This document shows positions 1 through 9,951 of a DNA stretch of 64,000 nucleotides, one piece after another. A program made the position numbers and the translations under genes. The stretch is taken from positions 1 through 64,000 of the forward strand of contig CANHHA010000001.1 in NCBI GenBank assembly GCA_947460825.1. The letters are read 5' to 3'. Below the pieces are notes generated by a model that was not told where the DNA came from, did not search any database, and saw only the letters and a program-made list of their open reading frames with translations. The DNA comes from Flavobacteriales bacterium. GTDB lineage: Bacteria > Bacteroidota > Bacteroidia > Flavobacteriales_D > Crocinitomicaceae. How positions within the stretch are numbered: position 1 is the first letter of the stretch; every line of letters begins with the position of its first letter.

Positions 1-134
1 AGTACCAATTCCGGTGGAAAAACAAAGTCCTCGGTTTCGTCGTGACCATAGGCCACTAACTGCGCTTGATCTTCATGGAATTTAATGCCTAAGGAACTTA
101 GGTATTTAAACTGTGGTTCGGTTAACTGTGCCAT
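1..134 (-). CDS. FAD-binding (GlcD-like) oxidoreductase, N-terminal fragment running off the window edge
   Basis: Reverse complement of 1-134 reads MAQLTEPQFKYLSSLGIKFHEDQAQLVAYGHDETEDFVFPPELV, resembling the N-terminus of FAD-linked oxidases; truncated at base 1. Confidence 0.6.
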   Translation of the reverse strand, partial: MAQLTEPQFKYLSSLGIKFHEDQAQLVAYGHDETEDFVFPPELV

Positions 135-284
135 ATGGATACAAAAATGGGAATAAATCAGGTATCTGAGTCCATCCAAGTACAACATTATGCCTCGTGT
201 TGATGAAAAATACTAATCGAATCTAGCGAAGTCGCACCGCGATATTTTGGTATAAATTCCTTATTTTTACAACAAATAATTACC

Positions 285-1490
285 TTGAAAGATACCTTTA
301 TCATAGACGGAATTCGCACACCCATCGGGAGTTTGGGTGGCGGACTATCCACAGTGCGTGCGGATGATTTATTGGCACTTACCATGAAATCGCTTGTAGA
401 ACGTCACCCCGCATTGGACTCATCGGTTATCGAAGACGCCATTATGGGCTGTGCAAATCAAGCGGGAGAAGACAATCGGAATGTAGCTCGAATGGCAACC
501 TTATTGGCCGGTTTACCAACTTCCATTGGCGGGGAAACAGTAAATCGTTTGTGCGCCTCAGGCATGGCTGCTGCAGTAAATGCATCTCGCGCCATAAAAG
601 ACGGGGCAGGAGATTTATACCTCGCTGGAGGGGTGGAGCAAATGACACGTGCCCCCTTTGTGCTTTCAAAAGCAGGCGCGGCATATGGACGTGACCAACA
701 ATTATATGATTCGTCGTTTGGCTGGAGATTTATTAATCCCCAAATGGAAAAATTATACGGCGTAGATAGCATGGGGATGACGGCTGAAAATTTAGCCGAG
801 CAATTCGCTATTTCTCGAGAGGATCAGGATGCCTTTGCCTATTGGTCTCAGCAAAAGGTAGCACAAGCTACAGAACGTGGATTTTTCGCGGATGAACTGG
901 TGCCGGTTCTGATTCCTTCAAAGAGAGGAGAACCCGTAGTTTTTTCAACAGACGAATTCCCGAAAGCTTCTACCAGCATCGAAAAACTAGCCTCCCTTAG
1001 ACCTGCGTTCAAATCCAACGGTACAGTTACGGCTGGAAATGCCTCTGGATTGAATGATGGGGCTATTAGTTTATTGATTGGTTCCGAAGCTGGTGTGAAT
1101 CACGTGGGGAACAAACCCCTAGCACGCATCGTTAGTGCGGCAATCAGTGGGGTAGAACCACGCATCATGGGCATTGGTCCGGTTGAAGCATCCAGGAAAG
1201 CCTTGCAACGGGCTGGTTTAACCATGGATCAAATGGATGTGATTGAATTGAACGAAGCCTTTGCAGCACAAGTATTGGCGTGTACACGTCAGTTAGGTCT
1301 TGCGGATAATGATCCTCGAATCAATCCAAACGGTGGAGCAATCGCCATCGGGCATCCGCTTGGAATGACCGGCGCACGTATTTTATTAACGGCGGCAAGA
1401 CAGTTGAAAGCAACAGGAAAACGTTACGCATTGGTTTCGATGTGTATCGGTGTAGGGCAGGGGTATGCCACCATAATTGAACGCGTGTAA
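285..1490 (+). CDS. Thiolase family protein (acetyl-CoA C-acyltransferase / 3-oxoadipyl-CoA thiolase-like)
   Basis: IIDGIRTPIG start, NRLCASGMAAAVNA active-site Cys motif, GGVEQMTRAPFV, NPNGGAIAIGHPLGMTGAR and CIGVGQG. Apparent TTG start codon. Confidence 0.92.
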   Translation: MKDTFIIDGIRTPIGSLGGGLSTVRADDLLALTMKSLVERHPALDSSVIEDAIMGCANQAGEDNRNVARMATLLAGLPTSIGGETVNRLCASGMAAAVNASRAIKDGAGDLYLAGGVEQMTRAPFVLSKAGAAYGRDQQLYDSSFGWRFINPQMEKLYGVDSMGMTAENLAEQFAISREDQDAFAYWSQQKVAQATERGFFADELVPVLIPSKRGEPVVFSTDEFPKASTSIEKLASLRPAFKSNGTVTAGNASGLNDGAISLLIGSEAGVNHVGNKPLARIVSAAISGVEPRIMGIGPVEASRKALQRAGLTMDQMDVIELNEAFAAQVLACTRQLGLADNDPRINPNGGAIAIGHPLGMTGARILLTAARQLKATGKRYALVSMCIGVGQGYATIIERV

Positions 1491-3070
1491 TGAAGCATTA
1501 TATTTTCTTAGTTGGATTGGTTATTGCCCTCGCGAGTTGTAAGAAGCAAGCCACATCGTGGGATACCGAATTGGGCGCACCGCTTATCAATGACACCTTA
1601 AATTTGTCTAAATTAACAGACAATAACACCTTAGTTGCGAACGCAGGTGGGACCTTAGACCTCGATTTAACGAAAACGATTATAGATCTTGGTTTGTCGG
1701 ATATCGTATCTATCCCGGATACCCAAGTGGTTCAGATTTTTAATCCGACCATTGCGCTTAATGTGCCAGCTGGATTCAATGTGTTTAATGAAACAGAAGA
1801 GCATACCATCGATATTCCTGGCGTTCAGCTTAAGAAAATTCGGGTTTTTAGTGGAAAGATAGACCTTAAGGTGTATAACCCACTGCCTACTAGTGTTACG
1901 TTTAATGTGACCTTACCCGGAGTATACAACAACGGACTCTTGTTTCAACAATCCCTTACGGTAGGGGCGGGTGATAATACGAATCCAACCGTTGGTTCAG
2001 GCTCCTTGGATCTTTCAGGTTACGAAATGGATTTAAGAGGGATAAATGGGATTTCTTTCAATATTTTACAGGCATCGGTAGTCGCAATTACTGATCCTAC
2101 AGGACCTACGGTGAGCGTCACCCCATCACAACAATTTAAGGTGGAAGCTACCTTGAAAGATATCGCGTTGGATTATGCACGCGGATATTTTGGGAATCAA
2201 GTATTTACTGATACTACGGCCTTAACCGTGGACTATTTGAATAACATTGTTTCAGGATTAATTGATGTAAATAACATCCAATTGAATTTATCCCTTTCAA
2301 ACGGAATGAAGGTTCCGGTAAAGAGTGAATTAAGCCTCATCGAAAACGTAAATAGCACGGGGAATACCGTTTCGCTCTCAGCGCCTTGCATCGGACAAGA
2401 TTTATATTTAGCGCCGGCTACTGGTACTTGGAACAATCTTACACCTTCCGTTCAGCAGGTTCAGATCAATTCACAGAACAGCAACGTGGAGCAGGTGTTT
2501 GAAAATTTAGGTGCTACCTTAAATTTGGGATACAACTTAACCATCAATCCCAATGGGAATGTGAATGGGGGCTGGGATGAGATTTTTTCTACCAGTAGAT
2601 TGAAAGTGGAGTTGCATGCACAAATGCCCCTGCAATTGCAAGCGGATCAACTGACCTTAGCGGATACCTTTGCTGTCAGCTTGAATCAGAACAATGCTAA
2701 AACTCATGTGACGGGAGGATATTTTCAATTGGATGCTTCCAATGCATTTCCGATGCAGTGCCAAATGAAACTATCTTTTCTTGACGCAAGCGCCCAAATA
2801 ATTGAAGAAACTATCGGAGATGCCTTGGTCTTAAGCGCGGTGGCAGGCGCACAAAACGCGTCAGGAATGTATGTTAAGAATTCAAGCGTGAAATTCTACC
2901 TATCCAAGACGCTGATGGAACAAATTAATCAGGTGAAGTATATTCGCGTGGAAGGAATTCTGGATACTCCGAATCCTTCGGGTTCCGCAAATCAACAAGT
3001 ATCTATCCCCATGGGAGCATTTTTGCATGTTCGCCTGAAAGCCAAATTACAAACTCAAATCGTCTACTAA
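1490..3070 (+). CDS. Hypothetical lipoprotein
   Basis: Signal peptide with lipobox (LVIALASCKK). Start overlaps the upstream stop (TAATG). Confidence 0.7.
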   Translation: MKHYIFLVGLVIALASCKKQATSWDTELGAPLINDTLNLSKLTDNNTLVANAGGTLDLDLTKTIIDLGLSDIVSIPDTQVVQIFNPTIALNVPAGFNVFNETEEHTIDIPGVQLKKIRVFSGKIDLKVYNPLPTSVTFNVTLPGVYNNGLLFQQSLTVGAGDNTNPTVGSGSLDLSGYEMDLRGINGISFNILQASVVAITDPTGPTVSVTPSQQFKVEATLKDIALDYARGYFGNQVFTDTTALTVDYLNNIVSGLIDVNNIQLNLSLSNGMKVPVKSELSLIENVNSTGNTVSLSAPCIGQDLYLAPATGTWNNLTPSVQQVQINSQNSNVEQVFENLGATLNLGYNLTINPNGNVNGGWDEIFSTSRLKVELHAQMPLQLQADQLTLADTFAVSLNQNNAKTHVTGGYFQLDASNAFPMQCQMKLSFLDASAQIIEETIGDALVLSAVAGAQNASGMYVKNSSVKFYLSKTLMEQINQVKYIRVEGILDTPNPSGSANQQVSIPMGAFLHVRLKAKLQTQIVY

Positions 3071-4308
3071 TGAAGAAGCTTCATGTAATTTGGTATGTAT
3101 TGTTCGTTTATGTGGGATTTGCACAACCGTTAAGGTCTTACGATGTGGATTCAAGCTATGCGGAAAAACAATTGATCCTCGTAAATGGAACGGTAGATTA
3201 TAGCGCATCTACCATGCGTAACGAAGTACTGAATCCCTTGATTTTCGGAGGGTACATCGATTCCACAGCTAAAAGTCGTTCGATGGATGCAGACAAGCCC
3301 TTTAATACCGTCGGTTTTGAAGCAACGGCAAGCTATACACACTATGTTTCCTTGAAAAACAAGGAAGGATTTCCTTCGCGATGGATGATAGGACCCACAC
3401 TGGGAACCACCTTTATGGGATCGTTGAAATATACGTCAGACCTTTATACCTTAGCCTTTTACGGGAACGAACCCTTCTTGGGAAAATATGCTGATTTTTC
3501 CTTTTCGGAGGCAAGTTATTACCAGTTTCAAACCCTTGGTGTTTCACTCTTCGATCGCCTCAGCCAATCTTCAGCAAGCTTAAATCTGGTGGGCTTGAAT
3601 TCGTATTACAAAGGCACGCTGGGCGGACTTGACCCAATGAAGTTTTATTATTCCTCCGAAGGAGACAGCATCTACGGGATTTGTAATGGTTCTTTTAGTC
3701 AGCTTACTTCTCCGTCTTATTTCAAAGGGTTGGGATTAGCATTGAGCGGCGATTATCGTTTTAAGATTGCGAATGAAGAAACGGGAAAATCTATGAGCAT
3801 GCAATTGAGTATTAGTAATTTAGGGTTCGCGGTAAGCAATCAAGTTCAAACACAAACACTTGATACCTCCTTCGCCTATGGCGGATATACCTTATCCCAA
3901 CTTATTAATCGAGAAGGATTACTGGCACCGGGATTTTCCTATGCGGACAGCTTATTACAAACTGAAACCCGAAGTAAAGTCATTTTCTTACCGGCGAGCA
4001 TTCAGATTTTTAATGTAATTAATACCCAAAGTACGGCGCGAATTCAGCCGTCCTACGGGTTTCGAATGATTTTGATTCCTGGGTATATTCCCTATGTATA
4101 TGCAGGCTTGGTGACAAAAATCATCCCTGGCTTACACCTCGGCCTGTGCGCGAGTTACGGTGGTTTTTCTGGGTTTAAATTGAATTCCGCCATTCATTAC
4201 AACCACAAACGCCTCAGCTTGGGTATTGGTTCCGACAATGTGATCGGACTAATGTCTAAACGTGCCTTTGGCAAATCACTTTCAATCCGCTTGCGATGCG
4301 ATATTTAA
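3070..4308 (+). CDS. DUF5723-like outer-membrane/secreted protein
   Basis: Signal peptide, aromatic beta-rich sequence, resembles Bacteroidota DUF5723 proteins from memory. TAATG overlap with upstream gene. Confidence 0.6.
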   Translation: MKKLHVIWYVLFVYVGFAQPLRSYDVDSSYAEKQLILVNGTVDYSASTMRNEVLNPLIFGGYIDSTAKSRSMDADKPFNTVGFEATASYTHYVSLKNKEGFPSRWMIGPTLGTTFMGSLKYTSDLYTLAFYGNEPFLGKYADFSFSEASYYQFQTLGVSLFDRLSQSSASLNLVGLNSYYKGTLGGLDPMKFYYSSEGDSIYGICNGSFSQLTSPSYFKGLGLALSGDYRFKIANEETGKSMSMQLSISNLGFAVSNQVQTQTLDTSFAYGGYTLSQLINREGLLAPGFSYADSLLQTETRSKVIFLPASIQIFNVINTQSTARIQPSYGFRMILIPGYIPYVYAGLVTKIIPGLHLGLCASYGGFSGFKLNSAIHYNHKRLSLGIGSDNVIGLMSKRAFGKSLSIRLRCDI

Positions 4309-5729
4309 TCTTAACGACATTCGGTTTCCTCTCCTTGCTGATGTATGCACAGGGAAGTTTCTATACCCAATATTCCGGTTCAGAATACGACATGGGTCAC
4401 GGCGTAGTTCAATTGCCCGATTCGAGCTATGTGATTACTGGACGAAGTGGAAGCTGGGGAAATAATGCAGAAGCATACTTATTGAAAATCAGTAAAACCG
4501 GTTCATACCAATGGTCGCAACATTATGGAAGTTATGAGTTTGATGAAGGTCGACGCGTGTTGTCGCATGCGGTGAATGGACTCTATGTGGCCGGAAGTTC
4601 CATGGTCAATCAAAGCACGGCGTATGACCTTTACCTTATTAATACGGATTCCAACGGAAACTTAACTTGGGAAAAACGGGTTGATTTGGGAGGATGGGAA
4701 TTCACTAACGATGCCATCTTGACCTTTGACGATGGGATAGTTATGGTCGGTTCTTCACAAGATCCGAATTCAAGCAATTCCCGTGGATTTATCGTGAAGA
4801 CCAATGCGGCAGGAGACACCCTATGGTCTCGCTTTATTGGTGGAACGGAATCCAATGCGATTCATAGCGTTTTGGAATTACAAGACAGCATTTACGTGGT
4901 CGCAGGTACGTATTACAATGTAGATTCTACCTTAAATAAAGGGTTTTTAGCAGCATATCACGAAAATGGAACTACGCTGTGGTTTACGTCGATTGGAAAT
5001 CAAGGCACATTTGGGATAACGGACATGACAATCAATTTGAATCGATTTAACTTGACCGGATGGAAGTATGACCCTGTGTTGAATGAGCACGACAACTACA
5101 CCGGGCGCTATGAGTTTAATGGGAGTTTATTTTATGAATCCGTTTATGTGAATCCAGGAGATGTGATTCTAGACGAAGTAACCTTGAATGGTTCACAAAC
5201 GAAGTTGTATGTGGGCTATAGAAACGAGAACTTAAGCAATCCGAATTTTGGTGTGGATATAACCCTTGGACGGTTTAACACGAATTTCGATTGGGATAAT
5301 GGTCCGATTTATATAAATCACGGGGGAGATGAAAAGGTGGAACAATTTATTCCAACCATGGATGGTGGTGCCTTAGCGGTGGGTTCTATTACCTATCCAA
5401 TGAATGGGGGCTCATCTGTTTTTGCCATGAAGATTGGCCCGAACGACGAATTCCAAACGGTTATCGGAAATGAACCGATGCTCCCACTGGTTGCCACAGA
5501 ACCAATGGATGGGTTAGGCGTTTCCTTATTCCCAAATCCAATGCAAGACCTTTTAAACATTACGCTTGCGCAAGGAAATGGCCTTGTATCGTGCCACGAC
5601 GTTAACGGATTGGAAGTTTTTAAGCAAGAGATCGAGGCAGGAAAAACAGTACTCAAGGTATCAGGGTTAGCGTCTGGAGTTTATTTTATTCGATACGCAG
5701 AAACTATCTGGAAATTCATCAAACTATGA
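4296..5729 (+). CDS. T9SS type A sorting domain-containing protein with beta-propeller-like repeats
   Basis: Signal peptide; DSSYVITGRSGS...LLKISKTG repeats; C-terminal LFPNPMQDLLNITLAQGNG...GVYFIRYAETIWKFIKL typical of T9SS CTDs. Confidence 0.8.
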   Translation: MRYLILTTFGFLSLLMYAQGSFYTQYSGSEYDMGHGVVQLPDSSYVITGRSGSWGNNAEAYLLKISKTGSYQWSQHYGSYEFDEGRRVLSHAVNGLYVAGSSMVNQSTAYDLYLINTDSNGNLTWEKRVDLGGWEFTNDAILTFDDGIVMVGSSQDPNSSNSRGFIVKTNAAGDTLWSRFIGGTESNAIHSVLELQDSIYVVAGTYYNVDSTLNKGFLAAYHENGTTLWFTSIGNQGTFGITDMTINLNRFNLTGWKYDPVLNEHDNYTGRYEFNGSLFYESVYVNPGDVILDEVTLNGSQTKLYVGYRNENLSNPNFGVDITLGRFNTNFDWDNGPIYINHGGDEKVEQFIPTMDGGALAVGSITYPMNGGSSVFAMKIGPNDEFQTVIGNEPMLPLVATEPMDGLGVSLFPNPMQDLLNITLAQGNGLVSCHDVNGLEVFKQEIEAGKTVLKVSGLASGVYFIRYAETIWKFIKL

Positions 5730-7468
5730 TTCGATTTTTACTTGTTTTCCTGGTTGGCTTCAGCTGTTATGGTCAGGTGTTGCCTGTAAATCGTAGCGTA
5801 GATTGGACGGTGGCTGGATTAACAGATACGAGTACGGCAGGTTTTACCCATTACAATGCGGTGCAAGAAGGAGTGATTCCGGATGGAATAACGCCGGCGA
5901 ATGTAGTGATAGATAGCTTATTGCAAGTAATTCAACCCCAAGGAATTCACATACATTTCCCTGCAGGAACCTACTTTTTTAATGCACCCATCAGCTTGCC
6001 GAGTAATTGCTTGATCTCAGGCGATGGCGCCACGGCAACACATTTTGTATTCAATCAGGGAGGAACTGGACATGCCATACAAACCAATGGGGTTGTACAA
6101 AATGCAGATACCGCGTCGGTAGTGGTTCAGGGTGTTAAAGGAACAGCGTTCTTGGTGCTTTCTAATGTATCCCCGTTTCAGGCGGGAGATTGGATTAAAA
6201 TCATTCAGCAAGATGCGGATTTGGTCTTTTCCAGTTGGGCGCAAGGTAGTGTGGGACAACTCGTTAAAATTGCTGGTGTTTCCGGAGACACCTTATGGTT
6301 GAATTCTGAGCTTCGCATGGATTATGCGTTGAATCGTCAACCCAAGGTGAAGCGGATTCTTATGAAACGAAACATTGGTTTGCAGTGTTTTTCGATAGAA
6401 CGGATGGACAATACCGCACCGGAGCAGGCAAGTAGCATTCATTTCACGTATGCAGAAAACTGTTGGGTCAGTGGCATCGAGTCCAATAAAACCACCTTTG
6501 CCCATGTAGAGTTTGAGGGCGTATCGAACAGTAAGGTGGAGAAATCGTATTTCTATGATGCCTTTGAATACGGCGGCGGCGGCAGGGGATATGGGGTGGT
6601 AATGCACTTCACAACCAATGAATGTTTGATTGAGAATAATATATTTAAACACTTAAGGCACAGTGTATTGCTTCAAGCAGGATCTAACGGAAACGTAACG
6701 GCGTTTAATCATTCCTTGGATCCCTTTTGGACCAATGGAAATCCCTTGTTGGGAGCTAATTCAGCGGGAGAATTGGTGCTGCATGGAAATTACGTGTATG
6801 CCAATTTATTTGAGCAAAATGATGTGCAGAACATCGTGATTGATAACTCCCACGGAGCGAATGGTCCGTATAATACCTTTTTAAGAAATAGAGCGTCGCT
6901 GTTTGGAATATTCTTCTCAGACAATACAAGTCCCTCACAGAACATCATAGGGAATGAGATTCCAAATACGGGATTCCCATACAGTGCGGTAAATTACAGC
7001 ATTCAGGGGAATGATCAGTTCACCTATGGCAACAACAACAAAGGGACGGTAGCACCTGCCGGTACGTCGGCCTTAGCGGACATCAGTTATCATTACCTGA
7101 CGAAACCTGCCTTTGTTCAGGATTACCAATGGGGGATGATTGGCTTGCCAAGTGCAATGAATACGGCAAACGTTCCGGCAACAGATCGGTACGAAGGCAA
7201 TGAAATATTTGCCGGTGCCTGCGGAAGCGAGGACTTTTACGCGGGGATAGCAGAAGTACCTGGTGTGTTGGTTTATCCAAATCCAGTGCGCGAAGTGCTG
7301 CATGTGACCGGTGTAGCTATAAACACGCCCTACCAAATCTTAGATGTTCAAGGCAGACCTTGGGACGAGGGGATTTTTAAAAATCAGATAATTCCTATAC
7401 AGCATATTCCGGCTGGTTTTTACTTGTTGAAGGTTAATGAATCCATCATCCGATGGATTAAGGAGTAG
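5726..7468 (+). CDS. Right-handed beta-helix (pectate-lyase-like) T9SS-sorted protein
   Basis: IHIHFPAGTYFFNAPISLPSNCLISGDGA resembles pectate-lyase-superfamily N-termini; C-terminal VYPNPVREVLHVTG...GFYLLKVNESIIRWIKE CTD. Confidence 0.75.
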   Translation: MIRFLLVFLVGFSCYGQVLPVNRSVDWTVAGLTDTSTAGFTHYNAVQEGVIPDGITPANVVIDSLLQVIQPQGIHIHFPAGTYFFNAPISLPSNCLISGDGATATHFVFNQGGTGHAIQTNGVVQNADTASVVVQGVKGTAFLVLSNVSPFQAGDWIKIIQQDADLVFSSWAQGSVGQLVKIAGVSGDTLWLNSELRMDYALNRQPKVKRILMKRNIGLQCFSIERMDNTAPEQASSIHFTYAENCWVSGIESNKTTFAHVEFEGVSNSKVEKSYFYDAFEYGGGGRGYGVVMHFTTNECLIENNIFKHLRHSVLLQAGSNGNVTAFNHSLDPFWTNGNPLLGANSAGELVLHGNYVYANLFEQNDVQNIVIDNSHGANGPYNTFLRNRASLFGIFFSDNTSPSQNIIGNEIPNTGFPYSAVNYSIQGNDQFTYGNNNKGTVAPAGTSALADISYHYLTKPAFVQDYQWGMIGLPSAMNTANVPATDRYEGNEIFAGACGSEDFYAGIAEVPGVLVYPNPVREVLHVTGVAINTPYQILDVQGRPWDEGIFKNQIIPIQHIPAGFYLLKVNESIIRWIKE

Positions 7469-7575
7469 GTATGTCTAAATTGAGAAAACCAATGATTTTG
7501 ATAATAACTAGTTTCCTCCGAAATAATCTTATAAATCAAATTGAGCTAGGTTTTTAATAGCTAAGAAAATCACCC

Positions 7576-9717
7576 ATGCGAAACTTAATCCTACTCCTTG
7601 CCATTACTTATCTCTTTTCTGCGAACGCTCAAATTCCAGTAGATAGTCTAAAAGGACATTATACGTTTGATGGTACCATGGCTGATTACTCAGTTCAGGG
7701 GAACCATATTACAGCGGGCTCGGGTACCTTTGTAAACGACCGGTTTGGGAATGTTAATAGAGCGCTCCAGTTAGATGGTATAACTGATTCGTTGAACCTA
7801 CCTATTGCAGAATTCTCACCAATTAGCGGCGATTTTACAATCAGCTTTTGGTACAAAACAAACCATCCGGAGGTCATGAATTGTTTTTCATCCAAACAAT
7901 CACCCAGCGATACCAGCAATAATTTTGAGATTCAATTGGGTAGTCACAACAGTTATTACCTTCAGTATTATAAACAAACCTTTTATCAAACCTTTGTTTA
8001 TTGGAATGGTAGTGGTGTTACCTCAAATGCGGTTGCAGAAGGCATGCCTGGAGTTTTTTCTAAAGGTGAATGGTGCCATTTTGCAATTACTCGTGTTGCC
8101 GATACCTTTCGAATATATCGGAACCATGTACTTCATACATTTAGTATGGATCATTTTTTTTCAGGTACACTGGGTGATGCTGTAGATTTGATTTTTAGCG
8201 CCTCACCGTATCGCTTTATGGGCTCTATTGATGATATGCGTTTATACAACCGAAGCCTGAATCAAAGTGAAATTGATTTATTATGGTTTGAAAATAAGCC
8301 TTTTTCTTTTACCACGGTCAAGGCAAATGAAGCCTATGTGCAGGGATCAAACGTGTTAGTTTTTTGGGAATATGATGCCACGCAAGTGAGTGATTCCATT
8401 GTTGTGGAAATTCGACTGAATAATGGGGCTTGGCTTCCTGCAGTCCATTCAAATATGGCTTATGAATGTTACACCTACATCAATATGAGTTATGCGCCGG
8501 GTACAACAGTTGAAGTCCGCGTTACCGATTACAGCAATCCAATGCTCACCGAATCTTCTGGTGTTTTTCTGGTAAGTGAATACGATTGGCAAGAAGTTGC
8601 CAGCACCTTACCCTTTAATTCAAAAGATGGGTCGGGCTTACTGAGTTTTCAAAACAAAATGTGGCTCTTGGGTGGGTGGGACCCACCTTATCATCCGCCC
8701 ATGAATACGCACAGCGAAGTTTGGAGTTCGACCGATGGCGCGAATTGGACCTTTGAAACTTCTGCCCCTTGGCCAGCAAGGCATTGTGCCGCATGGCTTG
8801 TTAGCGATAGTGCCATGTGGGTAATTGGGGGAGATCCGCAATCTGGCTGTTTAACCGATGTTTGGAAAAGTACGGATGGGGTCAACTGGAATCAAACAAG
8901 TGCTGCAATCCCTGGATTTACCATCAGAAATAACCCGAATTATTCGTTTGCTAATGGAAACTTGTATGTTTTTGGCGGGGAGCAATGCAGTGGGAATCCC
9001 TTAACGGATGTTTGGACCAGTACGGATGGCATTCAATGGACTCAACTGCCCAATGCGCCTTGGAAAGGAAGAGGTATGCAAATAAACAGTTGCGTAGATA
9101 ACAATGGCCAAATCTGGATGTTGGGTGGTTCAAATGAAGGCACTCGAAGGTCGTATAATGAGGTCTGGAAAAGTGCAGATGGGATCACTTGGACCTTAGT
9201 GAATGAATCTGCTCCGTGGAGAGGTAGGTATTGGCATACGGTCGCTTGGTTTGATGATAAAATCTGGTTAATGGGCGGTATGGCTACTGGCTCAGAAATG
9301 AATGATGTTTGGTATTCATCGGATGGAATAACTTGGTTCGAATTTAAAAGTACAACGGGGAATGTACCCGCAAGTACACGTCACGCACAATCTACCACGG
9401 TATATGACAATGCGCTATGGTATATGTGTGGGATTGCCTCTAATAATGCGTGGAAAATTATCAATACGACTGCGGCAGGAGTTACGGAACCCTTAGACTC
9501 AACGGTTCCAACCTTAACCTTGTATCCAAATCCAGTGCATGATGTGCTTCATGTTACTGGTGTATCCATGAATACACCCTACCAAATCTTCGATGTTCAG
9601 GGTAGGGTATGGGACGAAGGGATTATTCAAAATCAGATAATTCCTATGCATCAAATTCCGGCTGGTCTTTACTTGTTGAAGGTTAATGAATCCATCATCC
9701 GATGCGTAAAGTTTTAA
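7576..9717 (+). CDS. LamG-like domain plus Kelch-like repeat T9SS-sorted protein
   Basis: GHYTFDGTMADYSVQGNH...ISFWYKT...GSIDDMRLYNRSLNQSEI (LamG/concanavalin-like); repeated D/E-VW-S-TDG--W units (Kelch-like); C-terminal LYPNPVHDVLHVTG CTD. Confidence 0.8.
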   Translation: MRNLILLLAITYLFSANAQIPVDSLKGHYTFDGTMADYSVQGNHITAGSGTFVNDRFGNVNRALQLDGITDSLNLPIAEFSPISGDFTISFWYKTNHPEVMNCFSSKQSPSDTSNNFEIQLGSHNSYYLQYYKQTFYQTFVYWNGSGVTSNAVAEGMPGVFSKGEWCHFAITRVADTFRIYRNHVLHTFSMDHFFSGTLGDAVDLIFSASPYRFMGSIDDMRLYNRSLNQSEIDLLWFENKPFSFTTVKANEAYVQGSNVLVFWEYDATQVSDSIVVEIRLNNGAWLPAVHSNMAYECYTYINMSYAPGTTVEVRVTDYSNPMLTESSGVFLVSEYDWQEVASTLPFNSKDGSGLLSFQNKMWLLGGWDPPYHPPMNTHSEVWSSTDGANWTFETSAPWPARHCAAWLVSDSAMWVIGGDPQSGCLTDVWKSTDGVNWNQTSAAIPGFTIRNNPNYSFANGNLYVFGGEQCSGNPLTDVWTSTDGIQWTQLPNAPWKGRGMQINSCVDNNGQIWMLGGSNEGTRRSYNEVWKSADGITWTLVNESAPWRGRYWHTVAWFDDKIWLMGGMATGSEMNDVWYSSDGITWFEFKSTTGNVPASTRHAQSTTVYDNALWYMCGIASNNAWKIINTTAAGVTEPLDSTVPTLTLYPNPVHDVLHVTGVSMNTPYQIFDVQGRVWDEGIIQNQIIPMHQIPAGLYLLKVNESIIRCVKF

Positions 9718-9951
9718 AGCGAATGTATTTTTCTCAACAACAAACATATTTTAGCACTGCCCTACATCAAAACTTAGATGGCCATTGTTTGCAACCCTGT
9801 CTTTCCCATTATCACAACGGATTAATGTGTTGTTCCATTACCCAAGAAATACAGGGGAAAAGGGATTGTTTTCACCAAGGTTCACTATTATTTTATTAAT
9901 TTCGCGTCGCTTTAACCTAACAACGCATAGCCTAAACGAGCAACGTATAAG

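Noticed and set aside
4262-4465. Small ORF of 67 aa spanning the 4296 gene start
   Set aside because: Fully overlapped by two better supported coding regions in other frames.
9702-9899. Small ORF of 65 aa between the Kelch-like gene and the SDR gene
   Set aside because: Overlaps the end of the upstream CDS, no recognisable features, AT-rich intergenic context.
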